Positions 27,267 through 36,586 are shown, counted from the stretch's first letter. The stretch: DNA of 64,000 bases from an uncultured Eubacteriales bacterium (GCA_934457115.1 CAKSHI010000002.1:1-64000); one strand, 5' to 3'. A program made the numbers and translations. Notes: generated by a model not told the origin, from the letters alone.

Positions 27267-28649
27267 CTAATTTTTAATGCTGCTTACGGTGGCTTTCAAT
27301 ACTGCAGTGGCAATTGGTCCTGCTTGAGAGTAGCCATATCCACTGTTTTCTACAACTACAACAAATGCAACAGGACAGGATTCATCAGTTGCGAAACCTG
27401 TTATCCATGCGTGTGGTTTTTTGCCTTCACCAACTTCGGCAGTACCGGTTTTAGCGCATACGGTAAGACCTGCAAACATTGAGTCGCCGTATTTGTTTGT
27501 TACATCGTATCTTAGCAACTCTTTTAATTTTTGAGCAGTTGATTGGCTGAGCATTTCTTTGGAATTTTCAGTTTTTCCGTTATAGGTATTTATACCCTTA
27601 TTAATTTTCATAGAGTCTATCATATATGGTTTAACCGGTGTGCCGTTGTTTGCAATGGCGCCCATTATTGTCATCATATGCAAGGGATTTACAAGGTCAT
27701 CTTGTTGCCCTATTCCGGACCATCCAAGAGAAGCACTGGTGGCATTGGATACGTCATAATGGCTTCCTAAGACATTTATACCGTCTACATCCATATTTTG
27801 ATTAAATCCCATTTCTTGAGCTTTAGATGTCATCTTATCTTTTTCAAGTTCCATGGCGAGCTGAGCAAAAACAATATTGCACGATTGAGCCATACCATCT
27901 TTAAAATTTATATTTCCATGGTGTTCCATACAAGTGATTTTTTCACCGTTTACTACCATACTTCCCTGACAATTAAATGTCCTTGAGTATAAATCATCAA
28001 TGTTGTCTATAGCAGCGGCAGCGGTTATGATTTTAAAGGTTGACCCCGGAGTGAATGATGATGATAATACTCTATTTAAATAAGCACCACTGTATGTTCC
28101 GTTAGCATCACTATCGATGTCGGGTTTATTGTAAGGATCATAGGTTGGTTTGCTTGCCATACATAAAATTTCACCTGTCTTATAGTTATAAACGCATACA
28201 GCACCCTTTCTATTTCCAAGCTGTTCTGAAGCTACTTTACAAATTGTACTGTCTAATGTAAGTTTAATATCCTTTGCAGTGTTAAAATATTTAGGTGCAC
28301 CTATACCCGTTACAATGTTATATCCAAATAGATCGGCAGAAAAGACATTTTGAATAGCAGTAGTTATGTTTATGGAGCCGTCTCCAACGGTATGAAGCAT
28401 TGCCTTTCTAATGGAAATATCATCATTGTATTTTCTTTTACCATTGACAGACTGAGCTAATATATTGTTATTTCTATCGACTATCTTTCCTGCATTTTCA
28501 AATTCATTGCCTGAAAGGTGGGTGTTAATAGGATTCATGGCAAAGCTTTTTGAATTGATGAAAAGCTTTGCAAAAAAGACACCTATCCCAATGAAGAACG
28601 ATATTATTAAAAAGTATATTATTATTGATCTTGCTTTTGTTTTTTTCAT
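27267..28649 (-). CDS. pbpA: Class B penicillin-binding protein PbpA-type transpeptidase
   Basis: 460 residues. One N-terminal membrane segment (about 9-32), a short non-catalytic linker, then a transpeptidase domain with PGSTFK (Ser203, Lys206), the SCN motif and KTGTAE. It is much shorter than the PASTA-bearing PBP in the dcw cluster and has no PASTA. Its gene begins two bases after the stop of the upstream FHA-SEDS gene with AGGAGGAGG in front, so the pair forms a second SEDS/bPBP synthase set. The mycobacterial rodA-pbpA pair is comparable. Confidence 0.9.
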   Translation of the reverse strand: MKKTKARSIIIYFLIISFFIGIGVFFAKLFINSKSFAMNPINTHLSGNEFENAGKIVDRNNNILAQSVNGKRKYNDDISIRKAMLHTVGDGSINITTAIQNVFSADLFGYNIVTGIGAPKYFNTAKDIKLTLDSTICKVASEQLGNRKGAVCVYNYKTGEILCMASKPTYDPYNKPDIDSDANGTYSGAYLNRVLSSSFTPGSTFKIITAAAAIDNIDDLYSRTFNCQGSMVVNGEKITCMEHHGNINFKDGMAQSCNIVFAQLAMELEKDKMTSKAQEMGFNQNMDVDGINVLGSHYDVSNATSASLGWSGIGQQDDLVNPLHMMTIMGAIANNGTPVKPYMIDSMKINKGINTYNGKTENSKEMLSQSTAQKLKELLRYDVTNKYGDSMFAGLTVCAKTGTAEVGEGKKPHAWITGFATDESCPVAFVVVVENSGYGYSQAGPIATAVLKATVSSIKN

Positions 28650-28651
28650 AG

Positions 28652-30304
28652 TTACCTCCTCCTTGCAGCATATGTTCTTTCATCTGAAACCTTTATAAAG
28701 GCTAAGAGCCCCCAGGAAGATATCATACTTGATCCGCCCATGCTTATAAAGGGAAGGGTAACGCCGGTTAATGGTAGGATATCTGTAGCCCCAAAGATGT
28801 TAAGACACATTTGAAAAACAAGAAGTCCTCCTGCTGAACATGACGCTATATAATAAAATGTAGATCTGCTTTTTGCACTTGCTTTTCTTGTGTATATTAA
28901 AAATCCTACTATAGTGATGGAGGCCATAAAGGCTATGATAAGGCCTAACTCTTCGCATACCATGCCAAAGGCTAAGTCACTTGTAGAGGCAAATATATAT
29001 TTTAAATCTCCATTGCCAAGTCCAAGACCAAAGAGTCCGCCGCTTGCTGCAAATGTCAATACTCTTGTTTGTTGATATCCTAATGTATCTGCATAATCCC
29101 ATACATGTCCCCAAGCTGCAAATCGATTGGCAACATAAGGTTTAAATTTAAGTATCATAAATGCGCCTAAAATTGCTGCGGCACATATTAGTATGATTGT
29201 ACGTATATCGCCTGAACGCATGAAGGCTATAATTAGAAATGTAATGAAGAAGATACACGCAGTACCAAAATCACCCATCAAGAATAATGCGCCCATACAT
29301 ATAGCTGAAAATACAATAAATTCTGTTAAGTTTTTACCCGTTTGAAGTTTATCAAGGGTGGAAGCACCTACGAATATAAATGCTATTTTTACGAACTCTG
29401 ATGGTTGTACGGAAACTGAACCGATTTGTATCCAGTTTTGAGCACCATTATGTACAGTACCAAGGGCTAAGTTTATAACGAATAATACTATTGCTAATAT
29501 TGATATTTTAAGCCGCCATTTCATTACCCTGTCAGGGTCTTCTACAAACCAAATTATAAAGCAAAACAGTATTAAGCCCAAAGCTATTGCGATTATTTGG
29601 ACATATGTTTCCTTTATACCTTCACTTGATATTATTCCTAATCCTATCGAACAAAGGAATATAGAGAGAGTCTCAAGTTCAAAATTTATGCGATTAAAAA
29701 TATACTTGCTTATAAAATAGAAAATCCATGATATAGCTATCAATGAAGCAAACGGAATAAGAGATTCATATTTGAATGAAAGGTCACATATGAAAAGTTC
29801 TGCAGCCTCTAAAATTGAAAAAATTGTGACTAAGAACAATAAAAAACTTTGAGATATTTTTCGTTTGCTTTTCTTATATTTACTGATTTTTTCACTTTGG
29901 GGACATTTTTTTAATATAAGCTCTGTCGAACCTACCTTTATAACATCATTTACGTAGACAGGCTCTCTTCCAAATACTTCTTGGCCGTTTACATAAACCC
30001 CGGATTTTGAGTTGGTGTCTGATATAAGCCAGCCCTCTTCTCTGCGCAACAAGACCGCGTGATCTCTTGAAACAGTAGGATCATGAAGGACTATATCGGA
30101 ATTTCTACTTCTTCCTATGGAATTTTCCCAATACATTATTGGAATTTCATCTTGAGTAAGCTTATTATAAAGCATAATAAGGGGATTGTTGCCTCTTATA
30201 GTTCGTCTTAAAGATACAAAGCACCTAAAGACAATTACGATAGACAATAAAGCTAAAATTATTCTAATAATAAAATTGATTGTAATGATTAAGTTTTCAG
30301 TCAA
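28652..30304 (-). CDS. SEDS glycosyltransferase (RodA/FtsW family) with N-terminal FHA domain
   Basis: 550 residues starting at TTG. One membrane segment (about 8-28) is followed by a forkhead-associated domain at about 55-120, with GRSRNSDIVLHDPTVSRDHA and SGVYVNG, the phosphothreonine-binding fold. About ten SEDS membrane segments follow, with NWIQIGSVSVQPSEFVK and LPLTGVTLPFISMGGSS. It should polymerise glycan with the adjacent PBP. The FHA part predicts control by a Ser/Thr kinase such as PrkC (inference). In actinobacteria the FHA proteins, RodA and PbpA are separate genes of one operon; here FHA and SEDS are fused. Confidence 0.9.
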   Translation of the reverse strand: MTENLIITINFIIRIILALLSIVIVFRCFVSLRRTIRGNNPLIMLYNKLTQDEIPIMYWENSIGRSRNSDIVLHDPTVSRDHAVLLRREEGWLISDTNSKSGVYVNGQEVFGREPVYVNDVIKVGSTELILKKCPQSEKISKYKKSKRKISQSFLLFLVTIFSILEAAELFICDLSFKYESLIPFASLIAISWIFYFISKYIFNRINFELETLSIFLCSIGLGIISSEGIKETYVQIIAIALGLILFCFIIWFVEDPDRVMKWRLKISILAIVLFVINLALGTVHNGAQNWIQIGSVSVQPSEFVKIAFIFVGASTLDKLQTGKNLTEFIVFSAICMGALFLMGDFGTACIFFITFLIIAFMRSGDIRTIILICAAAILGAFMILKFKPYVANRFAAWGHVWDYADTLGYQQTRVLTFAASGGLFGLGLGNGDLKYIFASTSDLAFGMVCEELGLIIAFMASITIVGFLIYTRKASAKSRSTFYYIASCSAGGLLVFQMCLNIFGATDILPLTGVTLPFISMGGSSMISSWGLLAFIKVSDERTYAARRR

Positions 30305-30411
30305 GCCTTAGCCTCTTTTCTACTTCATTTATATTTAAATATTATTTTAACACATAAAAAATAATATTGCTATAACATGGGAATCTCGATTAATTTAGTC
30401 TAATAACATAA

Positions 30412-30446
30412 TGCATATATATTCATTTTAATGCATATTATTTGCA
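30412..30446. promoter_or_regulatory. Tandem ArgR-like operator boxes
   Basis: TGCAT-ATAT-ATTCA (30412-30425) fits the ARG-box pattern TGnAT-N4-ATnCA. A second, TGCAT-ATTAT-TTGCA (30432-30446), has one extra base. The centres lie about 20 bp apart on the same helix face, upstream of the promoter of an amino-acid ABC transporter. Pairs spaced like this are how ArgR hexamers bind. Confidence 0.45.
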
Positions 30447-30468
30447 TGAAATTTTATGCTATGAACTA

Positions 30469-30497
30469 TTGTTTTATTAAGTATTATGGGGTATAAT
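30469..30497 (+). promoter_or_regulatory. Sigma-A promoter of the amino-acid ABC operon
   Basis: TTGTTT, 17-bp spacer, TATAAT; expected start near 30504, about 29 bases before the first gene. Confidence 0.7.
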
Positions 30498-30532
30498 TAT
30501 ATAAAACAGCAATTTAGAGGTGAAAAATAAAA

Positions 30533-31297
30533 ATGAAAAAATATGCATTCATGCTCATGGGTATTTTGATGATTGTCGTTTCCTTTTCGGGGTGTTCCTC
30601 TAAAGTAACAAGCATAGAAGAACTAAAACAAAGAGGATCAATAGTTATGACGACTAATGCTGAGCTTGAACCTTTTGAATATAGAGATGGAAATGAAATT
30701 GTTGGTATAGATATAGATATATCAAAAAAAATAGCCGAGAGTTTGGGCGTAGAGTTAGTTGTTAATGATGTTTCCTTTGATGCATTGGTTTTTGAATTAA
30801 AGGGAAATAAATGCGATTTTGTTGCAGCGGGTATGAGTTATAACGTTGACAGGGCGAGAAATGTAAGCTTTTCTGTGCCGTATTTTAATGCATCACAAGA
30901 TATAATTATCATGAATGACAGTGATATCAAGTCGGCAGAGGATATAAAAAACAAAACGATAGGTGTGCAACTGGGGAGTACAAGCGATAGCTATTGCACT
31001 GAAAATTTAAAGTCTTCAAATGTTGTACGCTATAATAAGTCGATAGACGCAGCATCGGATCTTATGAACAAAAGAATTGATGCTGTCGTTGTAGATGATT
31101 TTTTTGCGAATAAATTAATTGATAAAAATCCTGATTTAATAAAAAAGTTGGATGAACGCTTAACCACAGAAGAATATATGCTTTGTGTCAACAAACAAAA
31201 CACTGAGCTTTTAAACTTTATAAACAGTGAGATAGAAAATCTTAAACAAACGGGCGAGTTGGATTCAATTATTAAAAAATACAGGAAGGACGAGTAA
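30533..31297 (+). CDS. Amino-acid ABC transporter substrate-binding lipoprotein
   Basis: 254 residues. A lipoprotein signal with lipobox FSGC (Cys21) precedes a family-3 periplasmic-binding-protein domain. TTNAELEPFEYRDGNEIVGIDIDI is the ligand-binding entry, and the later SAEDIKNKTIGVQLGSTSD region forms the second lobe. It captures a polar amino acid at the outer membrane surface and delivers it to the permease encoded 13 bases downstream. The exact amino acid is not readable; the ArgR-like boxes upstream suggest arginine or another basic amino acid. Confidence 0.92.
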   Translation: MKKYAFMLMGILMIVVSFSGCSSKVTSIEELKQRGSIVMTTNAELEPFEYRDGNEIVGIDIDISKKIAESLGVELVVNDVSFDALVFELKGNKCDFVAAGMSYNVDRARNVSFSVPYFNASQDIIIMNDSDIKSAEDIKNKTIGVQLGSTSDSYCTENLKSSNVVRYNKSIDAASDLMNKRIDAVVVDDFFANKLIDKNPDLIKKLDERLTTEEYMLCVNKQNTELLNFINSEIENLKQTGELDSIIKKYRKDE

Positions 31298-31310
31298 GAG
31301 GGAGGACTAA

Positions 31311-32012
31311 ATGGACTTTTTTAATTCAATAGGCGAGCAAATATACTATAATTTGATTTATAAAGATAGATATATGTATATATTGCAGGGCTTGGGAACT
31401 ACACTTCAAATAACTGCATTTGCAGTTGTTATAGGTATATTTATTGGTGTACTTATTGCAATGATAAAATTTGCAAGCAAGGGGAATAAAAAACTCAAAG
31501 TTTTTGAGATTATTGCTAATATTTATCTTACTGTCATAAGGGGAACCCCCGCCGTTGTGCAGCTATTTATAATGTATTATGTTATATTGGGCACTTCAGG
31601 TGCAGATAAGGTAACAGCAGCAATCTTTGCTTTTGGTATAAATTCAGGTGCATATATAGCGGAAATTGTACGATCGGGAATATTATCGGTTGATAAAGGG
31701 CAAATGGAGGCCGGAAGGTCATTAGGACTTTCTTATAAAACAACTATGTTTAAAATCATATTTCCTCAAGCTTTAAAAAATATTATACCTGCTCTTTGCA
31801 ATGAGTTTATAGCACTTCTTAAAGAAACATCAGTTGCAGGATTTATAGGAGTTATGGACTTATCTAAAGCGGGAGATGTTATTAGAAGTCAAACATATGA
31901 GGCACTTGTCCCTCTTTTGGTTGTAGCGGCTATATATTTGATGTTTGTAGCAGGCTTATCCGCTTTATTGTCTAAATTTGAAAGGAGGCTTCGCAAGAGT
32001 GATATTCGTTAA
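31311..32012 (+). CDS. Amino-acid ABC transporter permease (HisM/GlnP family)
   Basis: 233 residues, about five membrane segments. GLGTTLQITAFAVVIG opens the polar amino-acid permease domain, and the EAA coupling loop is EAGRSLGLSYKTTMFKIIFPQAL. The gene overlaps the ATPase gene by 14 bases. Probably works as a homodimer, since only one permease gene is present. Confidence 0.93.
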   Translation: MDFFNSIGEQIYYNLIYKDRYMYILQGLGTTLQITAFAVVIGIFIGVLIAMIKFASKGNKKLKVFEIIANIYLTVIRGTPAVVQLFIMYYVILGTSGADKVTAAIFAFGINSGAYIAEIVRSGILSVDKGQMEAGRSLGLSYKTTMFKIIFPQALKNIIPALCNEFIALLKETSVAGFIGVMDLSKAGDVIRSQTYEALVPLLVVAAIYLMFVAGLSALLSKFERRLRKSDIR

Positions 32013-32733
32013 GGATTTAAAAAAGAGTTTTAATACCTTAAATGGTGAAGTTCATGTTTTAAATGGAATAACACAACATATAAAAAAAGGTGAAAAAATT
32101 GCGATTGTTGGACCTTCAGGAAGTGGAAAAAGTACGTTTTTAAGGTGCTTAAACAGGCTAGAGGAGCCGTCTTCGGGTAAAATATTATTCGATGGAGAAG
32201 AAATAACAGACCCTAAGTGTGATATAAATAAAGTTCGTATGCATATGGGAATGGTTTTTCAGCACTTTAATCTTTTTCCACACCTTACGGTGTTGGATAA
32301 TATTATTTTGGCGCCGACTCATCTTAAATTAATGAATGAAGATCAGGCAAAAGAAAAAGCATTTGAACTTCTTAAAAGGGTTGGACTTAAAGATAAGGCA
32401 AATTCTTATCCTGTTCAATTGTCAGGGGGTCAAAAGCAACGAATAGCTATTGTGCGTGCGCTTGCTATGGAACCTAAGGTTATGCTCTTTGATGAGCCAA
32501 CTTCAGCGCTGGATCCCGAAATGGTAGGAGAGGTGCTTGCGGTTATGAAAGAGCTTGCAGACGAAGGAATGACGATGGTTGTCGTAACGCATGAAATGGG
32601 ATTTGCAAGAGAGGTTGCCACAAGGGTTTTGTTTGTAAACGAGGGAAAAATAATGGAGGACGAAGATCCTATTGAGTTTTTCTCTAATCCTAAAAATCCT
32701 AGGTTAAAAGAATTTTTGTCTAAGGTTTTATAA
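31999..32733 (+). CDS. Amino-acid ABC transporter ATPase (GlnQ family)
   Basis: 244 residues. Walker A GPSGSGKST, the Q-loop MVFQHFNLFPHLT, signature LSGGQKQRIAI, Walker B VMLFDEPTSALDPE and the switch His in VVVTHEMGFAREV are complete. GTG 31999 stands ten bases after AAAGGAGG; the earlier in-frame TTG at 31978 lies before the ribosome site. It powers the importer encoded by the two preceding genes. Confidence 0.95.
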   Translation: MIFVKDLKKSFNTLNGEVHVLNGITQHIKKGEKIAIVGPSGSGKSTFLRCLNRLEEPSSGKILFDGEEITDPKCDINKVRMHMGMVFQHFNLFPHLTVLDNIILAPTHLKLMNEDQAKEKAFELLKRVGLKDKANSYPVQLSGGQKQRIAIVRALAMEPKVMLFDEPTSALDPEMVGEVLAVMKELADEGMTMVVVTHEMGFAREVATRVLFVNEGKIMEDEDPIEFFSNPKNPRLKEFLSKVL

Positions 32734-32740
32734 TCATAGT

Positions 32741-32881
32741 GCAGATTCTCTCCTGTCTCTTAGGCGGTGGGATTCATTACGGTCTTTCAGTGAGAGGTCT
32801 AATCCCCCACTGAAAGACTGAGGAGCTAGCGTTCCCTTTGCACTGCTTGCAATCTGCCGTAACTTCTGCTTATTGCAAGCA
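32741..32881 (+). ncRNA. Candidate structured RNA (possible mobile-element end relic)
   Basis: A non-coding stretch, more GC-rich than its flanks, with several consistent pairings. GTCTTTCAGTG pairs with CACTGAAAGAC (32782-32792/32808-32818). TGCTTGCAAT pairs with ATTGCAAGCA (32844-32853/32872-32881). A long-range GCAGATT pairs with AATCTGC (32741-32747/32851-32857), competing for three bases with the previous helix. GGGATT (32769) can also pair with AATCCC (32801) inside the first loop, a pseudoknot. No ORF. IS200/IS605 ends and TnpB guide RNAs look broadly like this, but no transposase gene is present. Confidence 0.45.
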
Positions 32882-32928
32882 AAGCAGAGCGTTGCTACGA
32901 TTTAAACAAGTTTAATTTTTAAAATGGA

Positions 32929-32966
32929 GGGTATATAGTTAATGATCTATATACCTGCCTTTTTTG
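32929..32966 (+). terminator. Terminator before polA
   Basis: GGTATATAG / CTATATACC core stem with an 8-nt loop, then TGCCTTTTTTG. It closes the ABC operon/structured-RNA transcript. Confidence 0.8.
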
Positions 32967-33040
32967 TTATTTTACTCTATTAAGTTTAAAAATAAAGTGT
33001 TATACTATTAATATATTAATTTAAAATCGGAGGGTAATTG

Positions 33041-35638
33041 GTGAAACTATTAGTTTTAGACGGTAATAGCATTTTAAACCGTGCTTTTTATGGCATTAAG
33101 CTTTTGACTACTAAAGATGGTACGTATACTAACGCAATATATGGTTTTTTAACTATGTTTTTAAGGATAAAGGAGGAAACAAATCCAGACGCTGTAGCAA
33201 TAGCTTTTGATGTAAAAACCCCTACTTTTAGGCACAAACTTTATGATGGATACAAGGCTAAAAGAAAGGGTATGCCAAATGAGCTTGCCTCACAATTACC
33301 TATACTTAAAGAACTTTTAGGGTACCTAGGGTATAAGATTATAGAATGCCCGGGATTTGAAGCGGATGATATATTGGGGACATTGGCTAAAAGGTGTGAT
33401 GACACAAAGAATGAGTGTGTTATAGCAACGGGTGATAGAGACAGTCTCCAACTTATTTCAGATTTTACATCAGTACGTATAGCGTCTACCAAAATGGGAA
33501 AACCTGAGGCATCACTCTTTACAAAGGAAAGAATCATAGAGGAGTTTGGCATAGAACCTAAGAAGCTAATTGAGGTCAAAGCCATACAAGGCGATAGTTC
33601 GGATAATATACCTGGTGTAGCGGGGATAGGCCCCAAGGGGGCTTTAGATCTTGTCCAAAGATTTTCAAATATAGATTATATATATCAAAATATAGATACT
33701 ATTGATATCAAGGATGGTATGAGAAAAAAGCTCATTGCGTCTAAGGACAATGCATTTATGAGTCGAGAGCTTGGCGAAATTAAAACTGATATACCAATTG
33801 ATGTTGATATAGAAAGCTTTAGTAATTGTGAAAAGAATATTGATAAGGCAAGAAGTTTAATGGCGAAGCTTGAATTTTTCTCTCTTATTGATAAATTACT
33901 GCCGCAAGATAATAATGACCAAGTTGATGTCTTGGAATCGCAAACATCATTTAATATTATAGATGGTATAACTTGTGACAGTCTGCTTAAGAAACTTAAA
34001 GAATTAAAAAAGGCAATCTTTCTTTTTGATTTTAATAAGGAAAATCAATCTATAATTTTTAATATCTTAGGAGATATTTATGTTCTTGACTTTGAAAAAG
34101 ATGGCTTTAACGAATTTTTAAAGTCCTTTTTTGAAAATGGTAGAATAGAGAAAATTTCTCATGATCTAAAGCCTATATTTTCATTTTTGAATAAAAATGG
34201 TATTAAGTCTGAAAATTTATCATTTGATACAATGCTTGCGGCATATCTTTTGAATCCTTCTGCTTCAGGATATGACCTTGAGAGACTTTTCATGGAGTAT
34301 GGAATTAAAAATTTTAGTGAAGAAAAAAAACTAACTTCAAAAGAGCTTATTATTCACCAGGTGCAAGGATTGTCGAGCTTATATGAGTCGCTTTTAGATA
34401 GACTTAGAGAAAATGAACAACTTGATCTTTTAAAGAACATTGAAATTCCTCTTTGCAAGGTTCTTGCAAACATGGAGGACTTAGGCTTTTTAGTTGATTC
34501 AAAAGGTCTTGCTGAATATCGTGAAATCCTTCAGGGCGAAATAGAGGTTATTACGCAAAAAATATATGATTTTGCGGGCTGCGAGTTTAATATTAATTCA
34601 CCAAAGCAATTAGGGGAGATTTTATTTGAAAAATTAATGTTGCCATCCGGTAAAAAAACTAAGACAGGTTATTCAACTAATGCAGAAGTTCTTGAGAGTC
34701 TTAGGTTCGAGCATCCTATAATTGAACTTATTTTGCAGTATAGAACTTTATCAAAATTAAAATCAACATACTGCGATGGCATGCTTAAAGTTATTGCAGA
34801 TGATAATAGAATTCATTCTAAATTTAATCAAGTTGAAACAAGGACAGGCAGAATAAGTTCACTTGACCCTAATTTGCAAAATATACCTGTTAAAACGCAG
34901 CTTGGAAAGGAACTTAGGAAGTTCTTTATTGCTAAGGAAGGGTATACGTTAGTTGATGCCGATTATTCTCAAATAGAGCTTAGAGTTTTGGCGCATGTAG
35001 CAAAAGACGAAAATATGATCAACTCATTTAAAAATGAGGATGATATTCATGCAATTACGGCATCACAAGTGTTTAATATGCCTATTAATATGGTAACTCC
35101 TCTTATGAGATCAAGAGCTAAAGCCGTTAATTTTGGTATAGTGTATGGAATAGGCGCATTTTCACTTTCAAAGGATATTGGCGTAACGCGTAAAGAGGCA
35201 TCTTTGTATATTAAAAATTATCTAAATCATTATAGTGGTGTAGATAGATATATGAAAGACATAGTAGAGGATGCAAAAGAAAAGGGCTATGTAGAAACAA
35301 TGTTTAAAAGAAGGCGTTATCTCCCGGAATTAACATCTTCTAATTTCAACTTACGCTCATTTGGCGAAAGGGTAGCTAGGAATATGCCTATTCAAGGGAC
35401 AGCGGCTGATATTATAAAAATTGCTATGATAAATGTTGATAAACGTTTAAAAGATGAAAAGTTAAAGGCGAAGCTTATTTTGCAAGTTCACGATGAATTG
35501 ATAGTGGAGTCTCCAAAAGAAGAGGCTGAAGTGGTTGCAAAATTATTAAAAGAAGAAATGGAAAACGCAGTAAAACTTGATGTCCCTCTTTTGGCGGATG
35601 CTTCAATAGGAGAGTCGTGGTTTGAGGCTAAAAAGTAA
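33041..35638 (+). CDS. polA: DNA polymerase I
   Basis: 865 residues. An N-terminal 5'-3' exonuclease domain (about 1-290; LVLDGNSILNRAFYG, ATGDRDSLQL, GDSSDNIPGVAGIGPKG) leads to a middle exonuclease-like domain whose proofreading residues look lost (FDFNKE in place of DxE, SHDLKP in place of NxxxD), as in B. subtilis. The C-terminal polymerase domain has motif A DADYSQIELR, motif B RSRAKAVNFGIVYGIG and motif C QVHDELIVE. Start at GTG 33041, six bases after CGGAGGG. It heads a group with ywlE-rimI-tsaD. Confidence 0.96.
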   Translation: MKLLVLDGNSILNRAFYGIKLLTTKDGTYTNAIYGFLTMFLRIKEETNPDAVAIAFDVKTPTFRHKLYDGYKAKRKGMPNELASQLPILKELLGYLGYKIIECPGFEADDILGTLAKRCDDTKNECVIATGDRDSLQLISDFTSVRIASTKMGKPEASLFTKERIIEEFGIEPKKLIEVKAIQGDSSDNIPGVAGIGPKGALDLVQRFSNIDYIYQNIDTIDIKDGMRKKLIASKDNAFMSRELGEIKTDIPIDVDIESFSNCEKNIDKARSLMAKLEFFSLIDKLLPQDNNDQVDVLESQTSFNIIDGITCDSLLKKLKELKKAIFLFDFNKENQSIIFNILGDIYVLDFEKDGFNEFLKSFFENGRIEKISHDLKPIFSFLNKNGIKSENLSFDTMLAAYLLNPSASGYDLERLFMEYGIKNFSEEKKLTSKELIIHQVQGLSSLYESLLDRLRENEQLDLLKNIEIPLCKVLANMEDLGFLVDSKGLAEYREILQGEIEVITQKIYDFAGCEFNINSPKQLGEILFEKLMLPSGKKTKTGYSTNAEVLESLRFEHPIIELILQYRTLSKLKSTYCDGMLKVIADDNRIHSKFNQVETRTGRISSLDPNLQNIPVKTQLGKELRKFFIAKEGYTLVDADYSQIELRVLAHVAKDENMINSFKNEDDIHAITASQVFNMPINMVTPLMRSRAKAVNFGIVYGIGAFSLSKDIGVTRKEASLYIKNYLNHYSGVDRYMKDIVEDAKEKGYVETMFKRRRYLPELTSSNFNLRSFGERVARNMPIQGTAADIIKIAMINVDKRLKDEKLKAKLILQVHDELIVESPKEEAEVVAKLLKEEMENAVKLDVPLLADASIGESWFEAKK

Positions 35639-35688
35639 TGAGAATTTAGATATTAATGGTGATATGTTAAGATAAAGGATGTGTTTTT

Positions 35689-36123
35689 TTGAAGGTTTTA
35701 TTTGTATGTACGGGCAATACTTGCAGAAGCCCTATGGCTGAAGCATTATTTAAAGATATGATGAAAAAGAAGGGTAAAGAAATAGAGGCGGACAGTGCTT
35801 CGATATCAATGGTAGAGGGCATGGAAGCTGCGGATAATGCAAAGAAGGTTTTAAAAGAAATTGGTATCGATATAAGCGACCATAGGTCAAAAAATATATC
35901 GCATGTGGGTAATTTTGAAGATATAGATATCTTTGCCGTTATGAGTAATATGCATAAATTGATTCTTAAAGAGATTGGTATTGACGAAAATAAGATATAT
36001 ATTTTAGGAAATGGTATAGAGGATCCATATGGTAAAGATGAAGACGAGTATAGAAAAGTAAGGGATCAATTAAAAGAATCTATTGAAAAAATGTATAATG
36101 AGATAATTGAGAATGGTAAGTAA
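35689..36123 (+). CDS. ywlE: Low-molecular-weight phosphatase, probable protein-arginine phosphatase (YwlE type)
   Basis: 144 residues beginning at TTG. The P-loop is CTGNTCRS (Cys7 nucleophile, Arg13), and the general acid is Asp112 in EDPYG. Position 11 is Thr, the residue that in B. subtilis YwlE selects phospho-arginine rather than phospho-tyrosine. If so it would reverse McsB marks; no mcsB is in this window. Overlaps rimI. Confidence 0.88.
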   Translation: MKVLFVCTGNTCRSPMAEALFKDMMKKKGKEIEADSASISMVEGMEAADNAKKVLKEIGIDISDHRSKNISHVGNFEDIDIFAVMSNMHKLILKEIGIDENKIYILGNGIEDPYGKDEDEYRKVRDQLKESIEKMYNEIIENGK

Positions 36124-36586
36124 TATAACGATTGTGAAGATGAATGAAAGTCATATAAAGGCTTTAGCTGATATTGAAAAGGAATGCTTTTCAAGCCCTT
36201 GGAGCATTGATTCCTTAGAAGAAGAACTTCATAACCCGGGAGCAATCTTTTTAGTTGCTGTGGTTGGTTCTATTGTTATAGGATATGTCGGTATGCAGTA
36301 TGTTTTGGACGAAGGATATATTACTAATATAGCAATAACAAGAGAGTATAGAAAAAATGGGGCAGCTAAAACGCTTTTAAAGGAACTCTTTTTGGAATGT
36401 GAAAAACTAAGATTATCATTTTTAAGTTTAGAGGTTAGAGTTTCAAATTACATTGCAATTAACCTTTATGATAAGCTTGGCTTTGAAAATGTTGGATTAA
36501 GGAAAAATTTTTATAAAAATCCAAATGAAGACGCCTTTATAATGACTAAGTATTTTGACAATGTAAAAATGGAAGGAAATGTATAG
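36113..36586 (+). CDS. rimI: Ribosomal-protein-alanine N-acetyltransferase RimI
   Basis: 157 residues of the GNAT fold. The N-terminal ECFSSPWS is typical of RimI, and the acetyl-CoA loop lies in TREYRKNGAAKTLL, with VRVSNYIAINLYDKLGF near the end. ATG 36113 overlaps the phosphatase gene; TTG 36107 is less likely. It abuts tsaD, its usual neighbour; tsaB and tsaE are not here. Confidence 0.9.
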   Translation: MVSNITIVKMNESHIKALADIEKECFSSPWSIDSLEEELHNPGAIFLVAVVGSIVIGYVGMQYVLDEGYITNIAITREYRKNGAAKTLLKELFLECEKLRLSFLSLEVRVSNYIAINLYDKLGFENVGLRKNFYKNPNEDAFIMTKYFDNVKMEGNV

